Of a stretch of 64,000 bases of DNA, positions 26,158-35,759 are shown piece after piece. A program made the translations under genes and the position numbers. The notes beneath the pieces were generated by a model. The model ran no database searches. It was not told the origin of the DNA and saw only the letters and a list, made by a program, of their open reading frames with translations. Origin of the DNA: Archangium violaceum Cb vi76. GTDB lineage: Bacteria; Myxococcota; Myxococcia; Myxococcales; Myxococcaceae. The DNA lies in assembly GCF_000733295.1 (NCBI RefSeq), contig NZ_JPMI01000340.1:1-64000 (forward strand), in the 5' to 3' direction. Positions within the stretch are counted from its first letter, which is position 1, and every line of letters starts with the position of its first letter.

Positions 26158-26378
26158 TCCATCAATATAGCGCTCCCTTGGTCGCCACGTGGTGTCAACA
26201 GCCTGGGCTCCCGCGACCCTACCGACCAGACCCGATCATCCGGGGCATGCAATCGGAGGCCTGGCTCCTCGCATCCCCTCCAGAGATCCCACCGCCATGG
26301 CTCGTGCCTACCCTTTGTCCGGAGCCCGTTTTCGTGGGGAGTGCCCCATGCGGCGGCGGACCATGAGGGCCTGGGCAC
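26158..26378. other. Intergenic region upstream of the TonB-like gene
   Basis: About 220 bases separate the divergent small-protein and TonB-like genes. No further gene or clear promoter is seen. A long minus-strand frame crossing this interval is a shadow of the genes to its right. Confidence 0.35.
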
Positions 26379-27521
26379 ATGAGGCACCCATCCCGTGTCT
26401 TGCAGCTCGCCCTGGCCTTCAGCCTCGTGCTGCACCTGGTGCTGCTGTGGTGGTGGCAGCGCATCCCCCTTCCTCCAAGGCCATCCTCCGTCTCCGCGCA
26501 CTCCACCCAGGAGCCGGTGGAGGTGATCGTTGTCGATATTCCCCCTGCCCGTCCCGCCCCCGCTCCGCCACCCACCCTGAACCCACCGCGCCAGGGTCCG
26601 GAGACGCGCCAGCCCCAGGGGGGACGCAAGGGGGACAGCTCTCGCACGGCCCCGCCCTCCGAGGCCCCACCACCGCCGGCACCCGCCCCCCTGGCCAGTG
26701 ACGTGCCCCGGGCCGAGCCGCGCCCGGAGAAACCCTCGCTCCTGCCGGGCGCCGACACACTGGCGCTCCAGCCCGGTGGAGACTTTCCCGTGCCGCCACC
26801 CGAGCCGGGGCCTCCGGGTACCCGTCTTCGTGCCCCCGAGCCCCTCGCCTCCCCCCAGGAGCTCGCCACCGAGACGGCTCGCGACACCATCGCCCGGCGG
26901 CGCGCCGAGAGCGGCCTGAGCCACTCGTACTTCGGTGACATGGGCAAGGTGCTCACGCGGCACTTCCAACAGAGCCATGCGGACGTGGAGGGCGAACAGA
27001 CGACGAAGGAGAAGGTGGCCCGGAAGGCGAACGACGTGGGCAGCGTGCTCTCCCGCTCCGGAGAGATGGAGGATCCGATGAAACACCCCCGCCGCGTCGA
27101 TCCGCTCGCGGCCGGACCGGCCTCCCACCCCATGCTGGAGGAGGCCCAGGAGCGGCTGGCCTATATGCTGCCGACGAGATGGACGCACAGCGAGGGCGCC
27201 GCGGTGGTGCGTCTCACCCAGGACCCCGGCGGGAACGTCCTCTCCACGGAGCTCCTCGAGCCCTCGGGCAACGGGGGGCTGGATCGAGCCGCCGTCACCG
27301 CCGTGGAGGAGCTCGGCGAGGAGCTGCCCTCTCTTCCGCCGGAGGTCCTCATGGGCCGCGACTCGGTGGTGAGTGAGTGGAAGTTCGAGCTGCTCCGGAC
27401 CGTGGGAGGCCCGGGGATGGGCGTCTCCGGCACGTTCGATCCCGTCACCGGTGTCGATGACGCCCTGCCCACCTTCGCCGCCAGGACCAAGGTGAGTGTC
27501 ACACTGCTGGCGTATTACTGA
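26379..27521 (+). CDS. TonB-family protein with proline-rich linker
   Basis: This 380-residue protein has one N-terminal membrane anchor (about 6-24, VLQLALAFSLVLHLVLLWWW). A long Pro/Ala-rich periplasm-spanning linker follows to about residue 150. A globular C-terminus from about 250 resembles TonB C-terminal domains: VVRLTQDPGGNVLSTELLEPSGNGGLDRAAVTAV-like layout, strand-turn-strand then helix. TonB passes inner-membrane energy to outer-membrane transporters, but no exbB/exbD or receptor gene is adjacent. It may be a TonB-like structural protein rather than a true transducer. Confidence 0.75.
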   Translation: MRHPSRVLQLALAFSLVLHLVLLWWWQRIPLPPRPSSVSAHSTQEPVEVIVVDIPPARPAPAPPPTLNPPRQGPETRQPQGGRKGDSSRTAPPSEAPPPPAPAPLASDVPRAEPRPEKPSLLPGADTLALQPGGDFPVPPPEPGPPGTRLRAPEPLASPQELATETARDTIARRRAESGLSHSYFGDMGKVLTRHFQQSHADVEGEQTTKEKVARKANDVGSVLSRSGEMEDPMKHPRRVDPLAAGPASHPMLEEAQERLAYMLPTRWTHSEGAAVVRLTQDPGGNVLSTELLEPSGNGGLDRAAVTAVEELGEELPSLPPEVLMGRDSVVSEWKFELLRTVGGPGMGVSGTFDPVTGVDDALPTFAARTKVSVTLLAYY

Positions 27522-27665
27522 GAACGCTGCTGCACCGCGTCCCCCTCCAAATCGTTTCAGGGCGCTCGCGACGCTTGGGCTCGCCCCGCATTCGTGAGAC
27601 ACACGCGGGCGGATGCCGGGGGGTAGTGAGGGTCCTTGCACGTGCGTCTGGATTTCAACAGTGGA

Positions 27666-30095
27666 ATGGAGCGATTCACCCGGCTGTCGTACCGGCGGCC
27701 CGGGCTCGTGCTCGCGTGCGTGGTGGTGGCGGCGCTGCTCTCGGGCGTGCTCGCCTCGCGGCTCGTCTTCCGGGGCTCCTTCGTGGAGCTGCTCCCGGCC
27801 CACACCCAGGAGGTGCGCGAGCTGGAGGCCGTGTCCCAGAAGGCCGGCGGTGACGGCTACCTGGTGCTGCGGGCCCGCGGTGGCAGTCCGGAGACGCTGC
27901 GCCGCTTCGCCCACGCGCTGGCGCCGCGGCTGGAGGCCCTGGAGGAGGTCCGCTACGTCGAGTTCCACTACGACACGCGCTTCTTCGAGGAGCGCGCCCT
28001 GCTCCTGCTCCCCGCCGAGCAGCTGCGGGCCCTGCGTGGGGATCTCGAGGCCATGCTCCGGGCGGAGCGGCGCGCCGCCATGTCCGTGCTCACGGAACCC
28101 GAGGACGCGACCCCGCCGCCCTCGATCGAACAGCTCGCCCGCCGCTACGCGCCCCGCGCCGCCGCCGTGCGCGAGTACCTGAGCCCCGCGGACGGCAGCG
28201 AGCTGTACCTCTTCGTGAAGCCCTCGGGTGTCGCGGCGGATCTCCCCTTCGCCCAGCGCCTGGTGACGCGGGTGCGGGAGACGAGCGCCGGGGTGGCGCG
28301 GGACTTCCCCGGGGTCCAGACGGACGCCACGGGCGCGCACGTGCTGCGGCTCGAGGAGGACCGGAGGATGCGCGCGGATCTCACGCGCGCCTCGATGCTC
28401 TCGTGCGCCATCGCGGCGCTCATCGTCGTCCTGTCCTGCCGGCGGCTCTCCTCGCTCCTGGTGGTGGGAGCGCCCGTGGGCGTGGGGTTGCTCGTCACCT
28501 TCGCGATGGCGCAGCAGACCATCGGCTACCTCAACATCATCACCGGCTTCCTCGTGGCCATCCTCATCGGGTTGGGCATCGAGTACGGCCTGCACCTGGC
28601 CATGCGCTATGGCGAGGAGCGCCGTCAGCACCCCGCAGCGCAGGCGCTCGTCGAGGCCGTGCTGGGCACGTGGAAGGGCGCGCTGACGTCGGCCTGCACC
28701 AACGCCGCGGCCTTCGCCGCGCTCACGCTCGCGCAGTTCCAGGCCTTCGCCCAGTTCGGGTGGATCGCCGCCGCGGGGGTGATGTTCACCGTGCTGGCCA
28801 CGTACCTGAGCGGCCCCGCGCTCATCGCCCTCACGGAGCGGCTGCGGCCCGGACGCGCGGAGCTGCCCCTGCCGGCCCGGCCCCGCCGCGAGGCCCCGCA
28901 CCTGTCCCGCGCCGTGCTGGTGAGCATCGTCGTGGGCGTCTGCGCGCTGGCCGCCTGGTCCGCCTCGGTGGTGGGCTCCATCGGCTTCGAGCCCGACATG
29001 CGCAAGCTGCGCGGGGAGTTCGCCGCCACCCGCCTGGACGATCACATCATCGCCCAGTTGGGACGGCGCCACTCGCCCACCATCTTCCTCGCCGAGGACG
29101 TCTCGCGCGCCGGCCAGCTCGCCGCCGCCCTGCGTGAGCTCGAGGCCCGCCATGGCGCGGAGCGCACCTTCGCGGAGGTGGTGTCGCTCAGCGACTTCCT
29201 GCCGCGCACGGGCGAGGACGTGGAGGCGGAGCGCGCCGCGCTGCGCGCGTTCCTCGAGCGGATTCCCGTGAGTGCCTGGGACTCGGAGCGGGTGGGCCCG
29301 GGGCTGCGCCGCCTGGAGTCCCTGCTCAATGCCCGCCCCTACGGCGTGGAGGAGCTGCCCGCCGAGGTGCGCCGCCGCTTCACCGCGCTGGATGGCGAGG
29401 GCACCTTCGTGCTCGCCTTCAAGCGGGAGTCCCTCTCCGACACGGACGCGCTGCACCGCTTCGGCGTGCAGATGGACGAGCTGCGCGAGGTGGCGAAGGC
29501 CCGGGGCCTGGTGGTGCAGGTGCTCGACCCGAACCTCATCGCCTACCGCATCTTCGAGCTGGTGCGGGTGGATGGCCCCTGGCTGCTGCTGGCCGCCGCG
29601 CTCGCGGTGTTCGCGATGATGGCGCTGAGCCTGCGCGGCGTGCGCCGGGCGGCGCTGGTGGCCGGGCCGCTGTACCTCGGGCTCGCGTGTCTGCCGGCGG
29701 CCATGCACCTGTACGGGCTCAAGCTCAACTTCATCAACGCGGTGGTGCTGCCCAACCTGCTGGCCATCGCCGTGGATAACGCGGTGCATCTCTACCACCG
29801 CTACCGCGAGGAGGGGCCAGGCTCGCTGTCCCACGTGGTGCGCACCACGGGCGTCGCGGCGGTGGTGGCCACGCTGTCCAATGCCGCGGGCTACGGGGCG
29901 CTGCTCACCGCCCGTCACCCGGGGCTGCGCTCCATCGGGGAGATCGCCCTGCTGGGGGTGGTGTGCGCCTCGCTGGGCACGACGGTGCTGTTCCCGGCCG
30001 TGCTCGCGTTGCTCGAGCGCCGCGCGCCGGGCCTCCCGGAGCAGGAGGAGCCCCTGCCCCTTCCCTCGGACGAGGAGCCCCGGCGCTCGGCGTGA
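27666..30095 (+). CDS. RND superfamily / MMPL-type exporter
   Basis: This predicted 809-residue protein has two symmetric halves, each with a lone transmembrane helix, a periplasmic loop and a cluster of about five helices. Helix 4-like segments carry the polar GIEYGLHLAMRY and AVDNAVHLYHRY, typical of RND/MMPL proteins related to HpnN. Such proteins move lipids or other hydrophobic molecules using the proton gradient. The ATG at 27666 (MERFTRLSYRRPG) puts helix 1 close to the N-terminus as expected; upstream TTG/GTG starts exist. No membrane-fusion or outer-membrane gene lies nearby. Confidence 0.88.
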   Translation: MERFTRLSYRRPGLVLACVVVAALLSGVLASRLVFRGSFVELLPAHTQEVRELEAVSQKAGGDGYLVLRARGGSPETLRRFAHALAPRLEALEEVRYVEFHYDTRFFEERALLLLPAEQLRALRGDLEAMLRAERRAAMSVLTEPEDATPPPSIEQLARRYAPRAAAVREYLSPADGSELYLFVKPSGVAADLPFAQRLVTRVRETSAGVARDFPGVQTDATGAHVLRLEEDRRMRADLTRASMLSCAIAALIVVLSCRRLSSLLVVGAPVGVGLLVTFAMAQQTIGYLNIITGFLVAILIGLGIEYGLHLAMRYGEERRQHPAAQALVEAVLGTWKGALTSACTNAAAFAALTLAQFQAFAQFGWIAAAGVMFTVLATYLSGPALIALTERLRPGRAELPLPARPRREAPHLSRAVLVSIVVGVCALAAWSASVVGSIGFEPDMRKLRGEFAATRLDDHIIAQLGRRHSPTIFLAEDVSRAGQLAAALRELEARHGAERTFAEVVSLSDFLPRTGEDVEAERAALRAFLERIPVSAWDSERVGPGLRRLESLLNARPYGVEELPAEVRRRFTALDGEGTFVLAFKRESLSDTDALHRFGVQMDELREVAKARGLVVQVLDPNLIAYRIFELVRVDGPWLLLAAALAVFAMMALSLRGVRRAALVAGPLYLGLACLPAAMHLYGLKLNFINAVVLPNLLAIAVDNAVHLYHRYREEGPGSLSHVVRTTGVAAVVATLSNAAGYGALLTARHPGLRSIGEIALLGVVCASLGTTVLFPAVLALLERRAPGLPEQEEPLPLPSDEEPRRSA

Positions 30096-30096
30096 G

Positions 30097-30487
30097 CTAT
30101 TCGCGGGTGAGCATCACCAGGTTGCCGTCCGGGTCGCTCACGTAGGCCACCCGCTCGCCCCACGGCTGCTCCATGGGCTCGAGCAGGATGGGCACCCCCC
30201 CCCGCCCTCATGCGCTCGACGGTGGCATCCACGTCGTCCACGTAGACGCACAACTCGATGCGGTGACCCAGGGCCGGGCGCTGGGCCTGGCCATGCAGGG
30301 GCCGGCTGTCCGGGGACATCGCTCCCAGTCCGATGTCCGACTCGCCCAGTCTCAGCACGACGAACGCCGGTGGCCCGTCCTCGGGGAAGCGGTACGTCTC
30401 GGTGCCACCGAGCAGCCCCCGGTAGAAGCCCAGGGCGTGCTCCAGGTTCTCGGTGGACAGCATGGGAAACATGCGCCGGGCGCTCAT
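30097..30487 (-). pseudogene. VOC-fold (glyoxalase-like) protein, frameshifted in a C9 run
   Basis: From 30487 the gene reads MFPMLSTENLEHALGFYRG and continues through FVVLRLGESDIGLG to RIELCVYVDDVDATVERM, a vicinal-oxygen-chelate fold. After the run of nine C at 30195-30203 the frame changes. With one G fewer on the minus strand it would continue GVPILLEPMEQPWGERVA and then YVSDPDGNLVMLTRE, and stop at 30097, a perfect family C-terminus. Either the run has gained one base, naturally or by sequencing error, or expression needs slippage. The intact product would be about 130 residues. Confidence 0.85.
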
Positions 30488-30662
30488 GCGCGCCGAGGCT
30501 AGCCCGCGCCCTCCAATGTGCCCATGACGGGTTCCCCCGGGTCATCTCACTCCCGGGTCTCAAGGGACACAGGCGCTGTCAAGTGTGCTCTGGTAACCTG
30601 ACTTGACGTCGAGCGGGTTCCTGTTGGAAAGGATTCTTTCAGTCCACCTGTAGGGGGAAGTC

Positions 30663-33461
30663 ATGGAAGCCAACCGTCTGGCATCACGCAGGAATCGTCT
30701 GAGAGCAGCTCTCGTCGCGATGGTGCTCCTGGGGGGAGCGGTGGCGGGTCACGAGGCGTCCGCCTCATCGTTCACCCTCTTCGAGAGTGGACAGGTGCGG
30801 CCGCTCGCGCTGTCTCCCAATGGAGGGTTCCTCTACGCCGTCAACACTCCGGACAACCGCCTGGAGATCTTCAAGGTGACGGCCGGAGCCCTCTCTCATG
30901 TCTCCTCGGTGCCCGTGGGGCTCGAGCCCGTGGCGGTGGCGGCGCGGAGCGACGGCGAGGTCTGGGTCGTCAATCACCTGTCCGACAGCGTGAGCATCGT
31001 GCGGCACAACGCGTACGGGCGCGCCGGCTACGTGGCGCGGACGCTGCTCGTCGGTGACGAGCCACGCGACATCGTCTTCGCCGGACCGTCGAAGGGCCGC
31101 GCCTTCATCACGGCCGCCCACCGTGGGCAGAACGTCCCGTTCGATCCGCAGTTCACCACGCCGGGCGTGGGCCGCGCCGACGTCTGGGTCTTCGACTCCA
31201 ACAACCTGGGCACCTCGCTGGCCGGCAACCCGCTGAAGATCATCACGCTCTTCAGTGACACCCCACGCGCGCTCGCGGCGACGCCGGATGGCTCGCGCGT
31301 CTACGCGGCCGCGTTCCACTCCGGAAACCGCTCCACCGTGGTGCATGAGATCCTCGTGCCCAACGGGGGCGAGGCGGACGGCGGTGTCCCGGGGCCCAAC
31401 GTCAACGCCGAGGGCAAGCCGGCGCCCGAGTCCTCCGTGATCGTCCATTTCAACGGCACGGACTGGGTGGACAGCCTGGGCCGCTCGTGGACGGACCAGG
31501 TGAAGTTCTCCCTGCCGGACAAGGACGTGTTCGTCATCGACGCCAACGCCAACCCGCCGGCGCAGCTCGCGGGCACGGCCGGCTTCTACACCGGCGTGGG
31601 CACCATCCTCTTCAACATGGCCGTCAACCCGGTGAACGGGAAGGTGTACGTCAGCAACACCGAGGCCCGGAATGATCTGCGCTTCGAGGGCCCCGGCACA
31701 TTCGCGGGCGAGACGCTCCGAGGCCACCTGCACGAGAGCCGCATCTCCGTGCTGAGCTCCACGGGCGTCGCTCCGCGGCACCTCAACAAGCACATCAACT
31801 ACGCCGCCTGCTGCGCCGCCCTTCCCAACGCGGAGAACGACAAGAGCCTCGCGCAGCCGCTCGGCATGGCGGTGAGCTCCAACGGCACCACGCTGTACGT
31901 GGCCGCGTTCGGCTCCTCGAAGATCGGCGTCTATTCCACCGCCGCGCTCGAGGCGGACACCTTCGTGCCGAGCACCACGAACCAGATCTCCGTGAGTGGT
32001 GGAGGGCCCACGGGCATGGTGTTGGATGAGAGCAGCGGGCGCATGTACGTGCTGACGCGCTTCGACAACGGCATCTCCGTCATCAACACCACCACGCGCC
32101 AGGAGATCGCCCACCTGAAGATGTACAACCCCGAGCCGGCCAGCGTGGTGGCGGGACGCCCGTTCCTCTACGACGCGAAGAACAGCTCGAGCCACGGCGA
32201 CTCGTCCTGCGCGAGCTGCCACATCTTCGGTGACTTCGACAGCCTGGTGTGGAACCTCGGCAACCCGGATGGCCTCTACAAGGTCAACCCGAACCCGATC
32301 ATCCCGGTGCCGCCCGAGTTCGGCAACGATCCCACCTTTGGCCAGGATCCCAACTTCCACCCCATCAAGGGGCCGCTCTCCACGCAGAGCCTGCGCGGCA
32401 TGGCGAACCACGGGCCCATGCACTGGCGCGGGGATCGCACCGGCGGCTACACCGCGCCGAGCACCCAGCCGGACAGCGGCGCCTTCAACGAGGCCGAGGC
32501 CTTCAAGCAGTTCAACCCGGCGTTCGTGGATCTGCTCGGCAGGAACGCGCAGCTCTCGCCCGCGGAGATGCAGCAGTTCACCGACTTCATGCTCCAGGTG
32601 AGGTACCCGCCCAACCCGGTGCGCAACCTGGACAACTCGCTCACGCCGGCGCAGCAGGCCGGGCGGGACTTCTTCTTCAACACCACGAGCTTCTTCCACG
32701 GCTCGTGCAACTCCTGCCACACGCTGGATCCCAACGCCAACCCGGGCGAGGGCCCGGTGGGCAAGGGCTTCTTCGGCACGGACGGCCGCCCGGCCTTCGT
32801 CGCGACGGCGATCTTCCCCAAGACGCCGCACCTGCGGAACATGTACCAGAAGATCGGCATGTTCGGCGTGGGCTACGACTTCGGCTTCATCCCGGCGGAT
32901 GGCTTCCTGGGTGATCAGATCCGCGGCTTCGGCTTCAACAGCGACGGCTCCCTCGACACGCTGTTCCGCTTCAACAGCGGCTTCGACTTCCACCCGATCT
33001 TCAACTCGGTGGGCATCCCGGACACGCCCGCGGGCCGCCAGGCCAAGCTGGACATGGAGCAGTTCCTGCTGGCCTTCGACAGCAACCTGGCGCCGATCGT
33101 CGGCCAGCAGGTGACGCTCACACTCAACAACGCGTCCGTGGTGGCCCCGCGAATCGCTCTGCTGGTGGCACGCGCGAACGCTGGCGAGTGCGACCTGGTG
33201 GCCAAGGGGCGGATCGCCCTGCGCGAGGTGGGCTTCTTCTACCAGGGGGGCTACTTCAAACCCGACCGGAAGCTCACGGCACTGCTGACGGACTCGGCCC
33301 TTCGCCTGCAGGTGTCCACGGCTGACTCGGCGCTGACCTTCACCTGTACGCCACCGGGCTCGGGCCGGCGAATCGGCATCGATCGCGATCTGGACGGCTT
33401 CCTCGACGGCGACGAGCGGGCGGCGGGAAGCAACCCGGCCGATCCCCTCAGTACCCCCTGA
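30663..33461 (+). CDS. Secreted beta-propeller di-heme c-type cytochrome
   Basis: This 932-residue exported protein has a signal peptide with hydrophobic core RAALVAMVLLGGAVAG. Residues about 45-480 are a YncE-like seven-bladed beta-propeller (repeats such as RPLALSPNGGFLYAVN and GMAVSSNGTTLYVAAF). The C-terminal half has two heme-attachment motifs, Cys516-Cys519-His520 (CASCH) and Cys682-Cys685-His686 (CNSCH), in the style of di-heme peroxidase/MauG proteins. It probably acts in electron transfer or oxidation at or outside the outer membrane. The ATG at 30663 has a good AGGGGGAAG ribosome site. It ends 17 bases before a sensor kinase gene. Confidence 0.82.
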   Translation: MEANRLASRRNRLRAALVAMVLLGGAVAGHEASASSFTLFESGQVRPLALSPNGGFLYAVNTPDNRLEIFKVTAGALSHVSSVPVGLEPVAVAARSDGEVWVVNHLSDSVSIVRHNAYGRAGYVARTLLVGDEPRDIVFAGPSKGRAFITAAHRGQNVPFDPQFTTPGVGRADVWVFDSNNLGTSLAGNPLKIITLFSDTPRALAATPDGSRVYAAAFHSGNRSTVVHEILVPNGGEADGGVPGPNVNAEGKPAPESSVIVHFNGTDWVDSLGRSWTDQVKFSLPDKDVFVIDANANPPAQLAGTAGFYTGVGTILFNMAVNPVNGKVYVSNTEARNDLRFEGPGTFAGETLRGHLHESRISVLSSTGVAPRHLNKHINYAACCAALPNAENDKSLAQPLGMAVSSNGTTLYVAAFGSSKIGVYSTAALEADTFVPSTTNQISVSGGGPTGMVLDESSGRMYVLTRFDNGISVINTTTRQEIAHLKMYNPEPASVVAGRPFLYDAKNSSSHGDSSCASCHIFGDFDSLVWNLGNPDGLYKVNPNPIIPVPPEFGNDPTFGQDPNFHPIKGPLSTQSLRGMANHGPMHWRGDRTGGYTAPSTQPDSGAFNEAEAFKQFNPAFVDLLGRNAQLSPAEMQQFTDFMLQVRYPPNPVRNLDNSLTPAQQAGRDFFFNTTSFFHGSCNSCHTLDPNANPGEGPVGKGFFGTDGRPAFVATAIFPKTPHLRNMYQKIGMFGVGYDFGFIPADGFLGDQIRGFGFNSDGSLDTLFRFNSGFDFHPIFNSVGIPDTPAGRQAKLDMEQFLLAFDSNLAPIVGQQVTLTLNNASVVAPRIALLVARANAGECDLVAKGRIALREVGFFYQGGYFKPDRKLTALLTDSALRLQVSTADSALTFTCTPPGSGRRIGIDRDLDGFLDGDERAAGSNPADPLSTP

Positions 33462-33478
33462 GCAGGCCGAGCACCCCC

Positions 33479-35749
33479 ATGGCCAGACAGCACGAGTCCC
33501 TCCTCCCCGCCCGGTCCTCCCTGGCCCGCTCGACGCTCATCAGCATGGGGGTGCGCATCGCGGTGATCATCGCGCTGACCACCTTCTTCAGCTATCTCCA
33601 CATCTTCTACACCCTGCGCGAGGAAGCCCTCGCGCAGTTGAAGCGCAACGTCACGGAGCGCAGCCAACGGGAGCAGGCCCTCTTCGTGCTGGCGGAGGAC
33701 AACCACGCCGCCATGAAGAAGGCCCTGGCGGAGCGGCTCCAGACCCTGAGTCAGGAGGAGGTGGACACCCGGTTCGCCAGCCTGTTCGCCCTCCGCCCCG
33801 ATGGGACGATCCGCAACCGCCCCGAGCGCTTCGATGGCACGCGGATGCCGGGCGTCTTCGTGCCCCCGGGCGTGAAGGTGGATGCCGACTTCCGCCGCCG
33901 GCTCGTGGCCGCCTACGAGGTGACGGCCGAGTACGCCCCCGCCTTCCACGTCCGCTTCTCCACCACGGGCGTCATCCTGACGGAGGGAGCCATCGCGGGG
34001 TACTGGCCGGAGGGGGCCAACTACTTCCAGGACCTCGACGCCACCTTCTCGCTCAAGGACTTCGAGTACTACACGCTCGGGTTGCCTGAGAACAACCCGC
34101 GGCGGGTGTCCGCCTGGACGAGCATCTACGAGGATCCCCCCACCCAGACCTGGATGGTCACGCTCGCCACCCCGCTGGACGTGGACGGCCGCCACGTGGC
34201 GACCATCACCCATGATCTGCTCCTCAACGATCTGATGGCCCGCACCATCAACAACCACATGCCCGGGGCCTACAACATCCTCTTCCGCGACGATGGCCAG
34301 CTCATCGCCCACCCCGAGATGAAGATGAGGAGCGGAGAGGGCGTCTACGACATCCAGAAGAACACCGGGACTCCGGAGGACGCCGCGGCGTACGTGGGCA
34401 CCCCGGGACAGCGGGCCCACCTGCACGCCATCTTCGAGGGGGTGAAGAAACATCCTCGGGACCAGTCCGTGCTGGAGTTCCCGAAGTACGACGAGCTGCT
34501 CGCCGTGGACCGGCTGAAGGGCCCGGAGTGGTTCATGGTCACGGTGCTGTCCGAGCAGGTGGTGTCCGCGGGCGCGTTCCAGGCGGCACGCTACGTCCTG
34601 GGGTTCGGCGTGGCGTCGCTGCTGCTGGAGCTGGCCATCATGTACTGGGTGCTGAAGCAGCAGATCACCCGCCCGCTGCTCGGCTTCACCCGGGCCACCG
34701 CCCGGCTGGAGGCCGGTGACTTCGATGTCCAGCTGGAGACCACGCGCGGCGACGAGCTGGGACAGCTGGCGAACGCCTTCCAACGGATGGCCGGGGAGAT
34801 CCACCGGCGCGAGGAGGCACTGCGCCAGGCCAACGAGGGACTGGAGCAGCGGGTGGACGAGCGCACCCGGGAGCTCCAGGACGTGCACCGGCAACTGGTG
34901 GAGACCGCGCGGCAGGTGGGCCGGGCGGAGATCGCCACCAACGTGCTGCACAACGTGGGCAACGTGCTCAACAGCGTCCTCACCTCGACGCTGCTGGCCC
35001 GGGAGCGGCTGGCCTCGCTGAAGCTCGAGAGCTTGCAGAAGCTGTCGGAGCTGCTCGAGTCTCACCGCTCCGATCTCTCCGCCTTCCTCACCCAGGACGA
35101 GCGCGGGAAGAACACGCTTCCCTTCCTCATCCGGCTGGGCAAGCACATGGAGGAGGAGCGCCAGGAGCTCCAGACGCTGCTGGGCGACATCAGCCGGCAC
35201 ACCGAGCACATTGGCGCCATCGTCAAGCTGCAGCAGCGCTACGCCCGGACGCCCCAGCAGATGTTCGAGCCGGTGCAGCTGGGGGAGCTGGTGGAGGACG
35301 CCCTGCGCATCAACCAGGCCGCGCTCGGCCGCCACTCCGTCCAGGTGGAGCGCCACCTGGCGGAGGTGCCTCCCGTGGAGACCGAGAAGCACAAGGTGTT
35401 GATGATCCTGGTGAACCTGATCAGCAACGCCAAGTACGCCATGGACCCGGTGCCCCCGGCGCAGCGGCTCCTGACGGTGAGCCTGGCGAGCTCGACACCC
35501 GGGCGGATCCACATCGAGGTGCGGGACAATGGCGTGGGCATCGCGCCGGAGATGCTCACGCGCATCTTCCAATATGGCTTCACCACCCGAAGCGAGGGGC
35601 ACGGCTTCGGCCTGCACTCCAGTGCCCTGGCGGCCCAGGAGCTGGGGGGCTCGCTGAGGGCGAACAGCCCTGGACCGGGCCAGGGGGCCACGTTCACGCT
35701 GGAGCTGCCCCTCGTCCCCGAGCAGCGGAGTGAGCGGGCGAGCGCGTAG
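33479..35749 (+). CDS. Membrane sensor histidine kinase (dCache-HAMP-HATPase)
   Basis: This 756-residue protein has two transmembrane helices, about 20-42 (GVRIAVIIALTTFFSYL) and about 365-390 (YVLGFGVASLLLELAIMYWV). They flank a large periplasmic sensor, probably of the Cache type. A HAMP domain and coiled coil follow (RPLLGFTRATARLEAGDFDV). The phospho-acceptor region is an unusual box, NVLHNVGNVLNSV, with His491. The HATPase domain has N box LVNLISNAKYAM, G1 DNGVGI and G2 EGHGFGLHSS. No receiver is fused or adjacent. It follows the cytochrome by 17 bases and precedes the T6SS accessory module by 10 bases, so it may control or be co-transcribed with either. Confidence 0.87.
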   Translation: MARQHESLLPARSSLARSTLISMGVRIAVIIALTTFFSYLHIFYTLREEALAQLKRNVTERSQREQALFVLAEDNHAAMKKALAERLQTLSQEEVDTRFASLFALRPDGTIRNRPERFDGTRMPGVFVPPGVKVDADFRRRLVAAYEVTAEYAPAFHVRFSTTGVILTEGAIAGYWPEGANYFQDLDATFSLKDFEYYTLGLPENNPRRVSAWTSIYEDPPTQTWMVTLATPLDVDGRHVATITHDLLLNDLMARTINNHMPGAYNILFRDDGQLIAHPEMKMRSGEGVYDIQKNTGTPEDAAAYVGTPGQRAHLHAIFEGVKKHPRDQSVLEFPKYDELLAVDRLKGPEWFMVTVLSEQVVSAGAFQAARYVLGFGVASLLLELAIMYWVLKQQITRPLLGFTRATARLEAGDFDVQLETTRGDELGQLANAFQRMAGEIHRREEALRQANEGLEQRVDERTRELQDVHRQLVETARQVGRAEIATNVLHNVGNVLNSVLTSTLLARERLASLKLESLQKLSELLESHRSDLSAFLTQDERGKNTLPFLIRLGKHMEEERQELQTLLGDISRHTEHIGAIVKLQQRYARTPQQMFEPVQLGELVEDALRINQAALGRHSVQVERHLAEVPPVETEKHKVLMILVNLISNAKYAMDPVPPAQRLLTVSLASSTPGRIHIEVRDNGVGIAPEMLTRIFQYGFTTRSEGHGFGLHSSALAAQELGGSLRANSPGPGQGATFTLELPLVPEQRSERASA

Positions 35750-35759
35750 CGGAGGTCTC

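Noticed and set aside
26061-29918. Very long minus-strand open frame (1285 codons)
   Set aside because: It lies opposite the TonB-like and MMPL genes, is rich in His/Gln/Arg and has no family features. It is a GC-driven shadow.
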